Source: an uncultured Bacillota bacterium
Lineage (GTDB): Bacteria; Bacillota; Clostridia; Lachnospirales; Lachnospiraceae
Direction of reading: 5' to 3'
Length of the DNA: 64,000 bases
Assembly (NCBI GenBank): GCA_958352855.1
Contig: CATWQE010000001.1
Location: 62,001-126,000 of the forward strand
Part shown: positions 1 to 8,942 of the stretch, in pieces
Position numbering within the stretch: position 1 is the first letter of the stretch
Layout of the letters: every line of letters begins with the position of its first letter
Program-made: the position numbers and the translations under genes
The notes under the pieces: generated by a model
The model's input: the letters and a program-made list of their open reading frames with translations, nothing else
Told to the model about the DNA's origin: nothing
Database searches by the model: none

Positions 1-800
1 CTCTTATAATCCAGGGTTTTATACGTTCCCATAAAATTTGTTGTAATCACAGCATCTGGAATATGTCTTTTAATTGCTTTATACTCTGCTTTAAAATTTT
101 CCATCATACTGTCTGAATTAAATCTTTTGTAATCCAGAGTAATTCCCTGAAACATGCTCCTGTTTTCTTCAAAATGTTCACTCAAAAGATTTGGCGCTAC
201 AATTTCCTCCCAAGAATAGAATGTATGTCCCCAAAAATGAGTATTCCACGCCTTATTCAATGAATCCAAGGTTTTATATTTTCTTTTCAGCCAAATACGA
301 AAAGCCTTTTCACAATTTTCGCAATAACAAGTTTCCCCATACTCATTACTTACATGCCAGACAACTATATTTTCCTGATTTTTATAATGTTCTGCCAGTT
401 TTTCTGCCAGCTTCACTGAATATTTCTGAAATGTAGGACTATTGGGACAGGAATTATGGCGGCCTCCAAATTTTCTTTTCATCCCACTAAACTCTGTACG
501 TAAAATATCTGGATATTTTCTTGCCATCCATGCCGGGTGTGCTCCTGTAGATGTAGCCATACAGATTTTCATTCCTCTTTCTGTTACCCGCTTTACTGTC
601 TTATCCAATTCTGAGAAATCATAAGTTTCTTCGTCTGGCTGTAACATAGCCCAGTTAAATACATTTAAGGTTACAATATCAATTCCTGCTTTTTCAAAAA
701 GCTCCATATCCTCTTTCCAGATATCTTCTGTCCACTGCTCTGGATTATAATCTCCTCCATAGAGGATTTTTTGCACCTTTTTCTCATCTAAAATCTTCAT
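1..800 (-). CDS. GH42 beta-galactosidase, N-terminal part (runs off window)
   Basis: This is the first ~266 residues of a glycoside hydrolase family 42 enzyme; the rest lies beyond the left edge. The start at 800 follows an AGGA ribosome site at 808-811, which overlaps the stop of the permease gene upstream. Seen: the family N-terminus with GGDYNPEQW near residue 15, the acid/base glutamate in WHVSNEYG near residue 145, and the CYCENC zinc cysteines just after it. GH42 enzymes release terminal beta-galactose from oligosaccharides. There is no signal peptide, so it probably acts in the cytoplasm on sugar brought in by the ABC system encoded just upstream in the same operon. The nucleophile region is outside the window. 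Confidence 0.9.
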   Translation of the reverse strand, partial: MKILDEKKVQKILYGGDYNPEQWTEDIWKEDMELFEKAGIDIVTLNVFNWAMLQPDEETYDFSELDKTVKRVTERGMKICMATSTGAHPAWMARKYPDILRTEFSGMKRKFGGRHNSCPNSPTFQKYSVKLAEKLAEHYKNQENIVVWHVSNEYGETCYCENCEKAFRIWLKRKYKTLDSLNKAWNTHFWGHTFYSWEEIVAPNLLSEHFEENRSMFQGITLDYKRFNSDSMMENFKAEYKAIKRHIPDAVITTNFMGTYKTLDYK

Positions 801-804
801 ATCA

Positions 805-1644
805 TCATCCTTTCAATCCTGAAAATGCGATACCTTGAATTAAATATTTTTGTCCGACACAATAAATCAGCACCATAGGAATCAATGCGCAAACAGTACC
901 AGCCATAATCAATCCATATTCTGCCCCATACTGAGTACGGAAAGCAGCTAGTCCTAACTGAATGGTTTTCAAATGATCTGAGGTCAGATACAGCATAGGT
1001 CCCATATAATCATTCCACATGAAATTAAAGGTAAATATGCCAAGAGTTGCAATCCCTGGTTTACACATAGGAAGAATAATTCTGGCATATATTTTCAGTT
1101 CGCCGCATCCATCAATTCTGGCTGCCTCGGAAAGTTCCTCCGGGATTCCAAGCATAAACTGTCTTAATAAAAATACACCAAATGCGCTAAACAAATTCAT
1201 GCAAATCAAAGCCATATGACTATCATACATTCCCATACCTTTTACAATAATAAATTGAGGAATCATAATTGCATGCCAGGGAACCATCATGGTTGCAAGA
1301 TAGCACAAAAATATCTTATCACGCCCTGGATAATTCAATTTGCTAAATGAATATGCTGCCAGAGAGCAGGTAACGATTTGTCCCGTTGTTACAATCACTG
1401 AAAGTTTTAAAGTGTTCAAATAATATGTAAGAAACGGAATTCTGGACCACACTTCTTCATAATTAGAAAATCGAAACACTTCTGGAATCCACTTGATAGG
1501 ATAACTGAAAATTTCATTGTTATTTTTAAAAGATGATGAAAGTGTCCAGATAAAAGGACTAATCATCAAAAGTCCCACTGCCAATAATACTATAAATAAA
1601 ATGGTATGATATACCTTCACCCTTGCTTTATATGATTTAATCAA
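805..1644 (-). CDS. Carbohydrate ABC transporter permease, MalG type (CUT1)
   Basis: A 279-residue inner-membrane permease with about six membrane segments. The EAA loop that docks the ATPase is visible as EELSEAARIDGCGELKI near residues 170-186, and the C-terminus ends in the usual G-x-KG. It forms the membrane channel with the MalF-type permease encoded 24 bases upstream (1669-2571), fed by the lipoprotein at 2640-3917. No ATPase gene accompanies the locus; CUT1 systems of Firmicutes commonly borrow a shared MsmK-type ATPase. Beside a GH42 gene the cargo is probably a beta-galactoside, but the permease itself does not show this. Confidence 0.93.
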   Translation of the reverse strand: MIKSYKARVKVYHTILFIVLLAVGLLMISPFIWTLSSSFKNNNEIFSYPIKWIPEVFRFSNYEEVWSRIPFLTYYLNTLKLSVIVTTGQIVTCSLAAYSFSKLNYPGRDKIFLCYLATMMVPWHAIMIPQFIIVKGMGMYDSHMALICMNLFSAFGVFLLRQFMLGIPEELSEAARIDGCGELKIYARIILPMCKPGIATLGIFTFNFMWNDYMGPMLYLTSDHLKTIQLGLAAFRTQYGAEYGLIMAGTVCALIPMVLIYCVGQKYLIQGIAFSGLKG

Positions 1645-1668
1645 AACGTATTCCTCCTTCTTCTTGCA

Positions 1669-2571
1669 TTACATATAAGTAACCCATTTTTTCTGTCCCT
1701 TGAATTGAATCAAAGTAACAATCAGTACAATAAGAAACAGGAAATATGCCATGGCAGATGCATACCCAAATTCAAGCTGCTGGAAGCCTTCCTGATAAAT
1801 TCTATATACCAATACATTTGTAGACCTTCCCGGCCCACCCTCTGTCATGATATTAATTAAATCAAATACCTGGAAAGAACTGATAATGTTTAAAATCACT
1901 ACCATAAACATTGTAGGAGACAGCATTGGAAGTGTAATCTTAAAAAACCGTTTCACTGCTCCAGCTCCATCAATTTGCGCTGCTTCATATAATTGAGCTG
2001 GAATAGACTGAAGGCCGGCCAACAGAATTACCATATAATAACCTGCATTTTTCCAGATAGCAACAAGCATAACAGACCATAAGGCTGTTTCAGAAGATGC
2101 TAACCACATAGGTGGATTTTCTATTCCTAGTGACTGTAAAATTTGATTCAATGGTCCTGTATATGGGTTAAAAATCAGCGCCCATACAATTCCAACTGCT
2201 ACCATGGAAGTAATAGTCGGGAAAAAGAACATTGTCTTAAACAAGCCACTTCCTTTAATACCTGCATTAACTGCAACTGCCAGAAGCAAAGAGGCTATAA
2301 TGGTGCCAGGAACTGTCACTAAGGTATATAAAAGATTGTTAAAAAAAGATACCTGAAAATATTCATCCTGAAACATTTTAATATAATTAGAAAGTCCTAC
2401 AAATTTGGAAAACCCAAATCCATTATAATCTGTAAAAGAGATAAATAGTCCCATTACAATGGGAACTGCCATAAAAATAAAAAAGCCTATAAAATTCGGC
2501 ATTATAAACAGGTAGCCCTTCAGCCATTCCTTTTTAAATTTTCTTTTTTTTGCTACTTTTTGTCCGCTCAT
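1669..2571 (-). CDS. Sugar ABC transporter permease, MalF type (CUT1)
   Basis: The MalF-type partner of the permease at 805-1644, about 300 residues with six membrane segments. The EAA loop reads YEAAQIDGAGAVKRFFKITLP. I place the start at 2571 (MSGQKVAKK) and not at the ORF limit at 2631, because AGAGAGGA lies seven bases before it and the extra 20 residues are not typical of the family. A Lys/Arg-rich cytoplasmic head precedes the first membrane segment. The gene follows the solute-binding protein gene after a 68-base gap that contains a strong hairpin. Confidence 0.92.
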   Translation of the reverse strand: MSGQKVAKKRKFKKEWLKGYLFIMPNFIGFFIFMAVPIVMGLFISFTDYNGFGFSKFVGLSNYIKMFQDEYFQVSFFNNLLYTLVTVPGTIIASLLLAVAVNAGIKGSGLFKTMFFFPTITSMVAVGIVWALIFNPYTGPLNQILQSLGIENPPMWLASSETALWSVMLVAIWKNAGYYMVILLAGLQSIPAQLYEAAQIDGAGAVKRFFKITLPMLSPTMFMVVILNIISSFQVFDLINIMTEGGPGRSTNVLVYRIYQEGFQQLEFGYASAMAYFLFLIVLIVTLIQFKGQKKWVTYM

Positions 2572-2597
2572 ATTTATTCCTCTCTTATTGATAGGAA

Positions 2598-2629
2598 GTG
2601 GGGAAGACTTATTTTCAGTGCTTCCCCAC
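2598..2629 (-). promoter_or_regulatory. Hairpin between binding-protein and permease genes
   Basis: A perfect 9-bp stem (GTGGGGAAG with CTTCCCCAC, 14-base loop) sits between the binding-protein stop (2640) and the permease start (2571). No U-run follows it on the minus strand, so it is more likely an mRNA-stabilising or partial-termination element that keeps binding protein in excess over permease than a full terminator. Confidence 0.6.
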
Positions 2630-2639
2630 AAACAGATTC

Positions 2640-3917
2640 CTATTCACTCATAACTTCTTGACGCTGTTTTTCGAAATTTTCCATAGTTTCATCAATATCT
2701 TTTTCACCTAAAAGATACAGTTCTGCATTCTCCTTCAAAGCTGTAAGTAATTCTCCATATTTCACATATGCTGGTGTTTCCATTACTTTTTTTGCATTAA
2801 ATACAACATTTACAACATTTTCTTTTCCTACAACTTCAGAAAATACTTCTTTTGCCTCATCCCCAGAATATGCAGGAAGCATTCCATATTTTGGAAGAAC
2901 CGTAGATCCGCCCTCGCCGCACAAATATTTCAGAAAATCAAAGCTCTCTTCTTTATGTTTTGCATCTTTGGGGATACCTGCAAACTGAAACTGTCCCCAG
3001 GTAGTTCCCGGCTCTACGCCTTCAGGAACAGGCATAGGTGCTACATTCCAGTTAATATCTGTTTTTCCATCTTTTTGGTCTGTCAAAAGCATATTAATCA
3101 GCCACTCTCCCTGAGGCATCATAGCTACCTTTCCATTTTCAAAATCTGCCAGATACTGTGAGTTTGTAGCCTGTATTTCTGCCATAGATACATGTGATTT
3201 ATCTTCATTCATAAATTTGTTTAAATACTCCAATGATTGCTTCACTGGTGTAATGTCATCTGCATTCAGATAGCACTCCTGCTGCGTTGCAATGGCATGA
3301 TAAATATCCCAGTTAATCCAATAGCCTCCATACTGTTTTCCATCACCAGAAGTCAATTCTTTTGCCATATCTCCATATTCATCCCAGGTCATTTGTTCTG
3401 GCATGGTAATTCCAGCATCTTTTAATAAGTCTTCATTATAAAACAGCATCCAACAAGTAGAGCGTGTAGGCAATGCCCATACCTTACCTTCAGGATAAGA
3501 CGCATCCCATAAAGAGCCATATTTGCTAATATCCAAATCACTCTCTTCTACCATTTTTGTAATATCTGTAAGTGCACCTGAATCTTGAAATTGTTGAACC
3601 TGATTCATAGTCCGGATATCTACAATATCTGCATCACTTCCTGCAGAAAGCATAACTTTTAACTTATCATCGTAACTATCGTTTGCAATACTTACAATTT
3701 CGACTGTAACCTTGTCCTGACTTTTATTATAGTTTTCAGCGATTTCTGTCATGTAGTTTTCTTCATCGCTCCAGATGTAAAACTTCAGATTTACCTTTCC
3801 ATCTTCTGTCTTCGCTGATTCCGCTTCTTTATTGCCTCCGCTTCCTCCACATCCTGCCAGCATTCCTGCTGCCATTATTACGCTCATAATTCCTGCTGCT
3901 ATTCGTTTCTTCCTCAT
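2640..3917 (-). CDS. Extracellular solute-binding lipoprotein of sugar ABC transporter
   Basis: A family 1 solute-binding protein of about 425 residues. The start at 3917 (MRKKRIAAGIMS) has a near-perfect AAGGAGGT site; the ORF can be extended upstream to 4025, but that stretch has no binding-protein character. A lipoprotein signal peptide ends in the lipobox LAGC, followed by a Gly/Ser spacer. The mature part has the usual SBP start (LKFYIWSDEENY) and inner motifs such as NGKVAMMPQGEW. It captures sugar outside the membrane and delivers it to the two permeases downstream. It is divergent from a two-component system, the arrangement expected if that system controls this transporter. Confidence 0.92.
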   Translation of the reverse strand: MRKKRIAAGIMSVIMAAGMLAGCGGSGGNKEAESAKTEDGKVNLKFYIWSDEENYMTEIAENYNKSQDKVTVEIVSIANDSYDDKLKVMLSAGSDADIVDIRTMNQVQQFQDSGALTDITKMVEESDLDISKYGSLWDASYPEGKVWALPTRSTCWMLFYNEDLLKDAGITMPEQMTWDEYGDMAKELTSGDGKQYGGYWINWDIYHAIATQQECYLNADDITPVKQSLEYLNKFMNEDKSHVSMAEIQATNSQYLADFENGKVAMMPQGEWLINMLLTDQKDGKTDINWNVAPMPVPEGVEPGTTWGQFQFAGIPKDAKHKEESFDFLKYLCGEGGSTVLPKYGMLPAYSGDEAKEVFSEVVGKENVVNVVFNAKKVMETPAYVKYGELLTALKENAELYLLGEKDIDETMENFEKQRQEVMSE

Positions 3918-4077
3918 AATTACCTCCTTCTGCCAAGTTTCCTCTAACTTGACCCTGTATATTTGTTTTGCTATACTAACTATACAACAGACTATTAAAT
4001 GTAGACAGGTTGAAATTTTATCCACCTTTTTTATTTTACTAATTCTGCTATACTAAAAAAGAAAGAGGTATGGTTTT

Positions 4078-5637
4078 ATGTTTTATTTCTTGATTTTAAT
4101 CTTAGCCTTAATATTTTTCTTAATTATCCTATATTTTAGAGGTAACAAAAATCACACAGTACTTATTTTTTTACTTTTCTCTTATTTTGTTGCCCTTAGC
4201 TCCATGATTGTTTACATTTCCAAAGATACTTACTATTATAACCTTATAAAATCCTATTTTTATCTTCCTAACTTTATTTGGAGATGGTTTTTCTTCTTTA
4301 AAATTAGCAAGATAAACCTGATTCGCCTAATGAATCTATCCAGCCTTAGCATTGTAATCATCAGTACCTACTTTGCCTTTTCTTTTTGCCATCCTAAAAG
4401 GCGCATCACAGAAAGGCTTCTAAAAACAGCTGTATGGCTATACTGTATTTTTCTTGCTATATTATATGATCCTTCCACAAATTATAAACTATATTATTAT
4501 TTATATCCAAGCTACATGAGTGTAGCCCAATACGAAAAGATGGAATTTTCTATTATGGAAATTACCAGAGTATGCAATAATGCTATTGTTTTATCCTGCA
4601 TGATTTTTCTGCTTATTGCCTTGCGTAATTCTCCAAAACTAAAGCTATTCCGCTTTAACCATTGGTTTTTATGCATCAGTTACGGAATTTTTTCTTTGGT
4701 ATATATGTTTTTTATATCTCTGGCTCCCAGCTTCTTTTTGAAAATTTCCAAAATTGCCGGAACACATACATACCGTTCCATCCATTTAAGCAGTCATTCC
4801 TTATTTTATGATGCTTTTCCTTATTTTTTAATTGCCGCTGCGGCTCTATTAACTTACTGCACTTATTGGCTCGCAACGCTTACAAATCAAATGGCATTAT
4901 CAGAATTTAGTATTTCGAAAGGAATCAGCTCTTCTGAAACAACTTCGAAAATTTTCTGCCATTACATAAAAAATGAAATTCTTGCTCTACAATCTGAAGC
5001 AGAACTTTTAACAACATCTTCACCAGAAGAGACAGAAATTCTAAATAATATAAAAATGCGCTGTGAAACACTTTATTCCAGAATTGATGAAATTCACCGC
5101 AGCACCAAAACAAGTGAATTGAACCTAAAACTTTTTTCACTCCAGGAAATTCTTGAACAAACGCTTAAAAACTTTTCTCTGGAATTATCCGAAATTTCTG
5201 TAGTTCGGAACTACCCCAAAGAAACTATTTGGGCTATGGTTGATCCAGTTTATATGGAACAGGCAATCCATAATATTATAAAGAATTCTCTGGATGCTAT
5301 GAATGATATTTCCAATGAACAAAAAAGTCTCATTTTAACTTTAAAAACCAACAGACGCTATGCATGGATAGAAATCAAAGATACAGGAAAAGGGATTTCT
5401 AAAGAAAATCTTGAGCAGATTTTTTTACCTTTTTATTCTTCTCATCCTTATTCCAAACACTGGGGAATCGGACTAACACTTACCTATAAAATCATTCATG
5501 CCCATGAAGGGAAAATAGATGTAGTCAGTACATTAGGAAAAGGAACAGCCACCAGAATTTTTCTCCCTCTTGTAACAAAAGAAGGCATTATTCAATCAAA
5601 ATACGCTGCCCACACCAGAAAGGAAAACCAATCATGA
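4078..5637 (+). CDS. Membrane sensor histidine kinase
   Basis: A 519-residue kinase with about seven membrane segments in residues 1-275 and no recognisable extracytoplasmic sensing domain. The likely phospho-accepting histidine is H295 in CHYIKNEIL. The ATPase domain has the N box (HNIIKNSLDAM), G1 box (DTGKGIS) and G2 region (WGIGLTLTYKII). The start at 4078 is eight bases after AAGAGG. Its stop overlaps the start of the response regulator by four bases, so they are translationally coupled. The H-box is not the HELHD type usually paired with LuxR-type regulators. Facing the binding-protein gene, it probably senses sugar or cell-surface state and controls the transporter; this is inference from position. 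Confidence 0.88.
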   Translation: MFYFLILILALIFFLIILYFRGNKNHTVLIFLLFSYFVALSSMIVYISKDTYYYNLIKSYFYLPNFIWRWFFFFKISKINLIRLMNLSSLSIVIISTYFAFSFCHPKRRITERLLKTAVWLYCIFLAILYDPSTNYKLYYYLYPSYMSVAQYEKMEFSIMEITRVCNNAIVLSCMIFLLIALRNSPKLKLFRFNHWFLCISYGIFSLVYMFFISLAPSFFLKISKIAGTHTYRSIHLSSHSLFYDAFPYFLIAAAALLTYCTYWLATLTNQMALSEFSISKGISSSETTSKIFCHYIKNEILALQSEAELLTTSSPEETEILNNIKMRCETLYSRIDEIHRSTKTSELNLKLFSLQEILEQTLKNFSLELSEISVVRNYPKETIWAMVDPVYMEQAIHNIIKNSLDAMNDISNEQKSLILTLKTNRRYAWIEIKDTGKGISKENLEQIFLPFYSSHPYSKHWGIGLTLTYKIIHAHEGKIDVVSTLGKGTATRIFLPLVTKEGIIQSKYAAHTRKENQS

Positions 5638-6329
5638 TTAATCCCATTAAAGTAATAATAGCTGAAGATATTGCCCCAATTCGCAAACGATATGTCAAAA
5701 TTTTAGGCAGTCATCCTGAAATACAAGTATTGGCTGATGTAGACAATGGAGTGGACGCCTGCAAAAAAGCCAGCGAACTAAAACCGGATGTAATTCTTAT
5801 GGACATTGAAATGGAATGTAAAGATGCCGGAATACGGGCTACGGGTGAAATATTATCAGAAAATCCTGAGATAAAAATTATTATTCTTACTGTATATGAA
5901 GAAGATGAATTAATTTTTTCTGCTTTCCGTTTAGGTGCCTGTGATTATATCCTAAAGAATGCTTCCGAAGAAGAAATTCTTCAAGGTGTTATTGGCGCCC
6001 ATCATAATTCTTCTCCCATCCGCCCTGAAATAGCGGATAAAATACGCAACGAATTTCAACGAGTTAAAACCTACGAAAGCAGTTTCCTTTTTATGCTAAA
6101 TTTACTTTCAACACTGACACCACGAGAACTGGATACTTTATATTTACTTTCTAACGGATACAGTAAAAAAGATGTATGTGAATTGCGTTGTGTAGAAATG
6201 AGTACTGTAAAGTCACAAGTACATAATATCTTAAAAAAATTTAACAAGAAAAAAATAGCAGATGTCATTACTACCGAAGCAGAACGACATCTGCTAGGAA
6301 CAATTCTTCAAAATCATCCCAAGAAGTAA
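5634..6329 (+). CDS. LuxR/NarL-type response regulator
   Basis: A 231-residue two-component regulator. The receiver domain (about 1-125) has the acidic pair E11/D12, phosphoacceptor D57 in VILMDIEM and the conserved lysine in DYILKNA. The C-terminal HTH (about 160-215) reads LTPRELDTLYLLSNGYS with a recognition helix around EMSTVKSQVHNILKKF. The insertion after D57 (ECKDAGIRAT) is a common variant among Firmicutes NarL-type regulators. It overlaps the kinase by four bases (ATGA). Likely targets are the divergent transporter operon and its own promoter in 3918-4077. The 3' end converges on the gene at 6343 with only 13 bases between them. Confidence 0.9.
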   Translation: MINPIKVIIAEDIAPIRKRYVKILGSHPEIQVLADVDNGVDACKKASELKPDVILMDIEMECKDAGIRATGEILSENPEIKIIILTVYEEDELIFSAFRLGACDYILKNASEEEILQGVIGAHHNSSPIRPEIADKIRNEFQRVKTYESSFLFMLNLLSTLTPRELDTLYLLSNGYSKKDVCELRCVEMSTVKSQVHNILKKFNKKKIADVITTEAERHLLGTILQNHPKK

Positions 6330-6342
6330 ATACTTTTATTAA

Positions 6343-7425
6343 TTAGAAGGAATAAAAATGTCTCCAGTTTTTCTTTAATTCGTCTGTCATAACCGCTTTA
6401 TTTCGCGCTGTAAAGGTAGCAGGGCTGGCGTAAAAACCTCCCCCTGCACCTAATACTTTCACTTTTTCCTGTACATACTGGCGGAGTTTCTCCTCTTCTG
6501 CCCTTGGGTCATTGGTCCATCCTTCATCCATTGCGCCATTTAAAACCAGTCTGTCTCCATACTCTTTCTTAATGGCAACAACATCATTCACCGTCTGAGC
6601 CGGATTCCACATATCAACCTGGGCATCAATCATATACGGAATATACCGCTCAATCCTTCCGTCTGAATGCATATTAAAATATGCGCCTCCATCATGAGCT
6701 GCCTGCACGATTTTCTTTAAATTCGGAGCAATAATCCGTTCAAAAATTCTGGGTGGAATAAAACCGTCTTTATTATATCCCCAGTCATCATGGTAGCAAA
6801 TCATATCTACATGAAAATATTTAGTCAGGTACTTAATAATTTTAATCTTATGCTCTGTCATGGCTTCAAAAAACTCTCCTACTTCGTCTTCATCTTCCAT
6901 AAGAGCCTCCAAAGCCCCCTCCATGCCTAACAAAGCATGAAGTCGTTCAAACAGTCCCACCTGAAGCCACCAGTCAGACATCCGATTTTCATCATAATGT
7001 TTTTCAATTCCCTTTGCGCATTCTTCCCAGTCCAGCGCGTCTAAATCTGGAAATTTCACTTTATTCTGCCACCCAACAATAGTATCCAGCATCTCGTCCC
7101 CTGGTTTTACCATCGTTGCTCCGATTCCTGGCTCAAAGGTCCATTTACATCCAAACCAATCGGGACCAGTCTTATTGTCATAGCTTCTTTCACAAATAAT
7201 ATCTGGTGTAATAGGATACGTATCACCCGCCATAGGAAGATATTTCGGCACCTTATGTTCTAACAGCAACTTCATATTCTCTCTTGGACTGCATACTAAG
7301 TCTGCCTCATAAGTTTTTGTACCAAGAGGTGCTCCTGCTATTGCTTTCCCCACCTCAGGTCCTACTGTAGCAGATACCATATCCACCATAACCGGTATCA
7401 TGCCATTATAAATCCGCTCTGCCAT
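6343..7425 (-). CDS. Uroporphyrinogen decarboxylase (URO-D) family protein
   Basis: A 360-residue TIM-barrel protein of the URO-D/MtaA/CmuA superfamily. Seen: an N-terminal segment around RENMKLLLEHKVPKYLPM, FHVDMICYHDDWGY near residue 220, and GGAYFNMHSDGRIERYIPYM near residue 260, the region that carries the metal or substrate histidine in methyltransferase members. True heme-pathway HemE has a different N-terminus (an arginine-rich substrate loop) that I do not see, and no other heme genes are nearby. In gut anaerobes such proteins usually act as methyl-transfer or demethylation components, but no corrinoid protein is adjacent, so the reaction is unassigned. It has its own promoter at about 7480-7507. 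Confidence 0.8.
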   Translation of the reverse strand: MAERIYNGMIPVMVDMVSATVGPEVGKAIAGAPLGTKTYEADLVCSPRENMKLLLEHKVPKYLPMAGDTYPITPDIICERSYDNKTGPDWFGCKWTFEPGIGATMVKPGDEMLDTIVGWQNKVKFPDLDALDWEECAKGIEKHYDENRMSDWWLQVGLFERLHALLGMEGALEALMEDEDEVGEFFEAMTEHKIKIIKYLTKYFHVDMICYHDDWGYNKDGFIPPRIFERIIAPNLKKIVQAAHDGGAYFNMHSDGRIERYIPYMIDAQVDMWNPAQTVNDVVAIKKEYGDRLVLNGAMDEGWTNDPRAEEEKLRQYVQEKVKVLGAGGGFYASPATFTARNKAVMTDELKKNWRHFYSF

Positions 7426-7479
7426 GTTCCTGTCTCCTTTCCAACATTATGAATTATAAATAAAGTATGTGATAGGAGA

Positions 7480-7507
7480 ACTATATCATTTTTCTAACTA
7501 TAAGTAA
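7480..7507 (-). promoter_or_regulatory. Candidate promoter for the URO-D family gene
   Basis: On the minus strand, a -35-like TTACTT (7502-7507) and a -10 TATAGT (7480-7485) are separated by 16 bp, and TGA directly before the -10 makes it extended. The leader to the start at 7425 is about 50 bases and contains AAGGAG. Confidence 0.45.
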
Positions 7508-7579
7508 ATATATTCGTAAAAAACAAATTATTTTTTACTATTTTTCAAATTCATCAGGTAAATGTAAAATATACTGATT

Positions 7580-8848
7580 TTATATCAGACTTTTCCTTAC
7601 CTCAGCCGCCCTTGCATGCCCCATAAGCCCTTCACCTTTTGCCATACGGTACACCAGCGGAGCCAGCTCTGCAGCCGCCTCAGGCGTCATACTCTGGTAA
7701 GTACAGGTTTTCAAAAATGTTCCAACCCACACCCCTCCTGTATATCTGGCTGCCCTAAGAGTGGGAAGTGTGTGGTTAGTTCCTGATGCATAGTCCCCAA
7801 ACACTTCTGCTGTGTTTTCTCCCATAAAAAGAGAGCCGTAATTATAAAGCTGCTCTGACACTTCCTCTGGATTCTGAACATTCAGTTCCAGGTGCTCAGG
7901 CGCATATTCATTTGCCAGCCGGACAGCTTCTTCCAGAGAATCCACCAGGATTACCTCTCCATAAACCTCCCAGGATTTTCTGGCAATTTCTGCTGTTTCC
8001 AGTACAGCCAATTCTCTCTCAACCGCTTCCATCACTGCTTCTCCAAAGGATGCTTCTGTTGTTATCAGAATCCCTTTTGCATTAGGGTCATGCTCTGACT
8101 GAGCCAGCAAATCAGCCGCCACAATCTCCGGCGTTCCGCTTCCATCTGCAATCACCAGAACTTCACTGGGACCTGCCACAAAATCAATCCCCACCTGTCC
8201 ATAGCACTGGCGTTTTGCCTCTGTGACAAAGCGGTTTCCAGGACCTACAATCATATCCACAGGCTTTATTTCCTCTGTACCGTAAGAAAAAGCCGCAATG
8301 GACTGGGCGCCTCCTACTGCATAAATTTCATCAGCCCCTGCAATGTCCATGGCTACCAGAGTTTTCGGATTTATCTCATTGCTTCCTTTCATAACAGGCG
8401 AACAGGCTGCCACCCGCTCTACCCCTGCGGTTTTCGCCGGAATAATTAACATAAGCGCAGTGGAATACAGCGGATAATTTCCTCCCGGCACATAACAGCA
8501 ACAGGATTTTACAGGGATAATCCTGTGCCCCAGAAAGATTCCAGGCGCCGGACTGAAGTTTTCCAAAGGTTTTACAGTTTCTTTCTGCGCCTGGGAAAAG
8601 ACTCTGATATTGGCGGCTGCGGCCTTTAAATCCTCAATTTCCTGTGCAGTAAGCCGGGAATATGCTTCCTGGATTTCCTCCTTGCTTACACGCAAGGTTT
8701 CTCTGGTGCAGCCATCAAATTTCAGATTATATTCTTTTAAGGCAGCATCTTTTTGCTCTCTTACATAGTCAATCATCACTTCCACTGTTTTTGTAAGGTT
8801 TCTTCTATCTTCTTCTGTTCGCTGACAGGCTTTTTTCATGATTTTCAT
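7580..8848 (-). CDS. hisD: Histidinol dehydrogenase family protein
   Basis: A 422-residue HisD-family enzyme. The zinc and catalytic motifs of histidinol dehydrogenase are all visible: LLAQSEHDPNAKG, NEYAPEHLEL (the Glu-His pair), YASGTNHTLPT (Asp and His region) and a C-terminal GHARAAEVR histidine. The classic reaction is NAD-dependent oxidation of L-histidinol to L-histidine. No other his gene is in the window, and the gene is divergent from a MerR regulator with a MerR-style long-spacer promoter, which is odd for a biosynthetic gene. HisD relatives such as HpsN oxidise other small alcohols, so the substrate may not be histidinol. The start at 8848 follows AAGGAG by 11 bases. Sure of family, unsure of substrate. 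Confidence 0.85.
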   Translation of the reverse strand: MKIMKKACQRTEEDRRNLTKTVEVMIDYVREQKDAALKEYNLKFDGCTRETLRVSKEEIQEAYSRLTAQEIEDLKAAAANIRVFSQAQKETVKPLENFSPAPGIFLGHRIIPVKSCCCYVPGGNYPLYSTALMLIIPAKTAGVERVAACSPVMKGSNEINPKTLVAMDIAGADEIYAVGGAQSIAAFSYGTEEIKPVDMIVGPGNRFVTEAKRQCYGQVGIDFVAGPSEVLVIADGSGTPEIVAADLLAQSEHDPNAKGILITTEASFGEAVMEAVERELAVLETAEIARKSWEVYGEVILVDSLEEAVRLANEYAPEHLELNVQNPEEVSEQLYNYGSLFMGENTAEVFGDYASGTNHTLPTLRAARYTGGVWVGTFLKTCTYQSMTPEAAAELAPLVYRMAKGEGLMGHARAAEVRKSLI

Positions 8849-8881
8849 AGGCTCTTCGACTCCTTGTTTTTTATTTCTGCC

Positions 8882-8912
8882 ATTGTAAAATATGGAGCCT
8901 GGTTCATGTCAA
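8882..8912 (-). promoter_or_regulatory. MerR-type promoter (19-bp spacer) of hisD-family gene
   Basis: On the minus strand, TTGACA (8907-8912) and TACAAT (8882-8887) are separated by 19 bp instead of 17. Near-consensus hexamers with a 19-20 bp spacer are the hallmark of promoters that need a MerR-family activator to untwist the DNA. The spacer holds an imperfect dyad (ATGGAGCCTGGTTCAT on the plus strand) sharing the TGGAG half-site of the perfect palindrome at 8943-8958. Confidence 0.7.
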
Positions 8913-8942
8913 CCTGCGGTTTTTCAAAAACTTTCAAAAAAC

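Noticed and set aside
2572..2631. N-terminal extension of the MalF-type permease to 2631.
   Set aside because: The extension overlaps the intergenic hairpin and lacks a ribosome site; 2571 has a clear one.
3918..4025. N-terminal extension of the binding protein to 4025.
   Set aside because: It would place 36 residues before a complete lipoprotein signal peptide and would skip a near-perfect AAGGAGGT site.
3969..4056. Repeated TGCTATACTAA (3969-3979 and 4046-4056) as response-regulator sites.
   Set aside because: Each also looks like an extended -10 element, so a binding-site reading cannot be separated from promoter sequence.
7564..7588. A hairpin at the hisD stop as its terminator.
   Set aside because: Only a 5-bp AT-rich stem (CTGAT/ATCAG) and a broken U-run; too weak to call.
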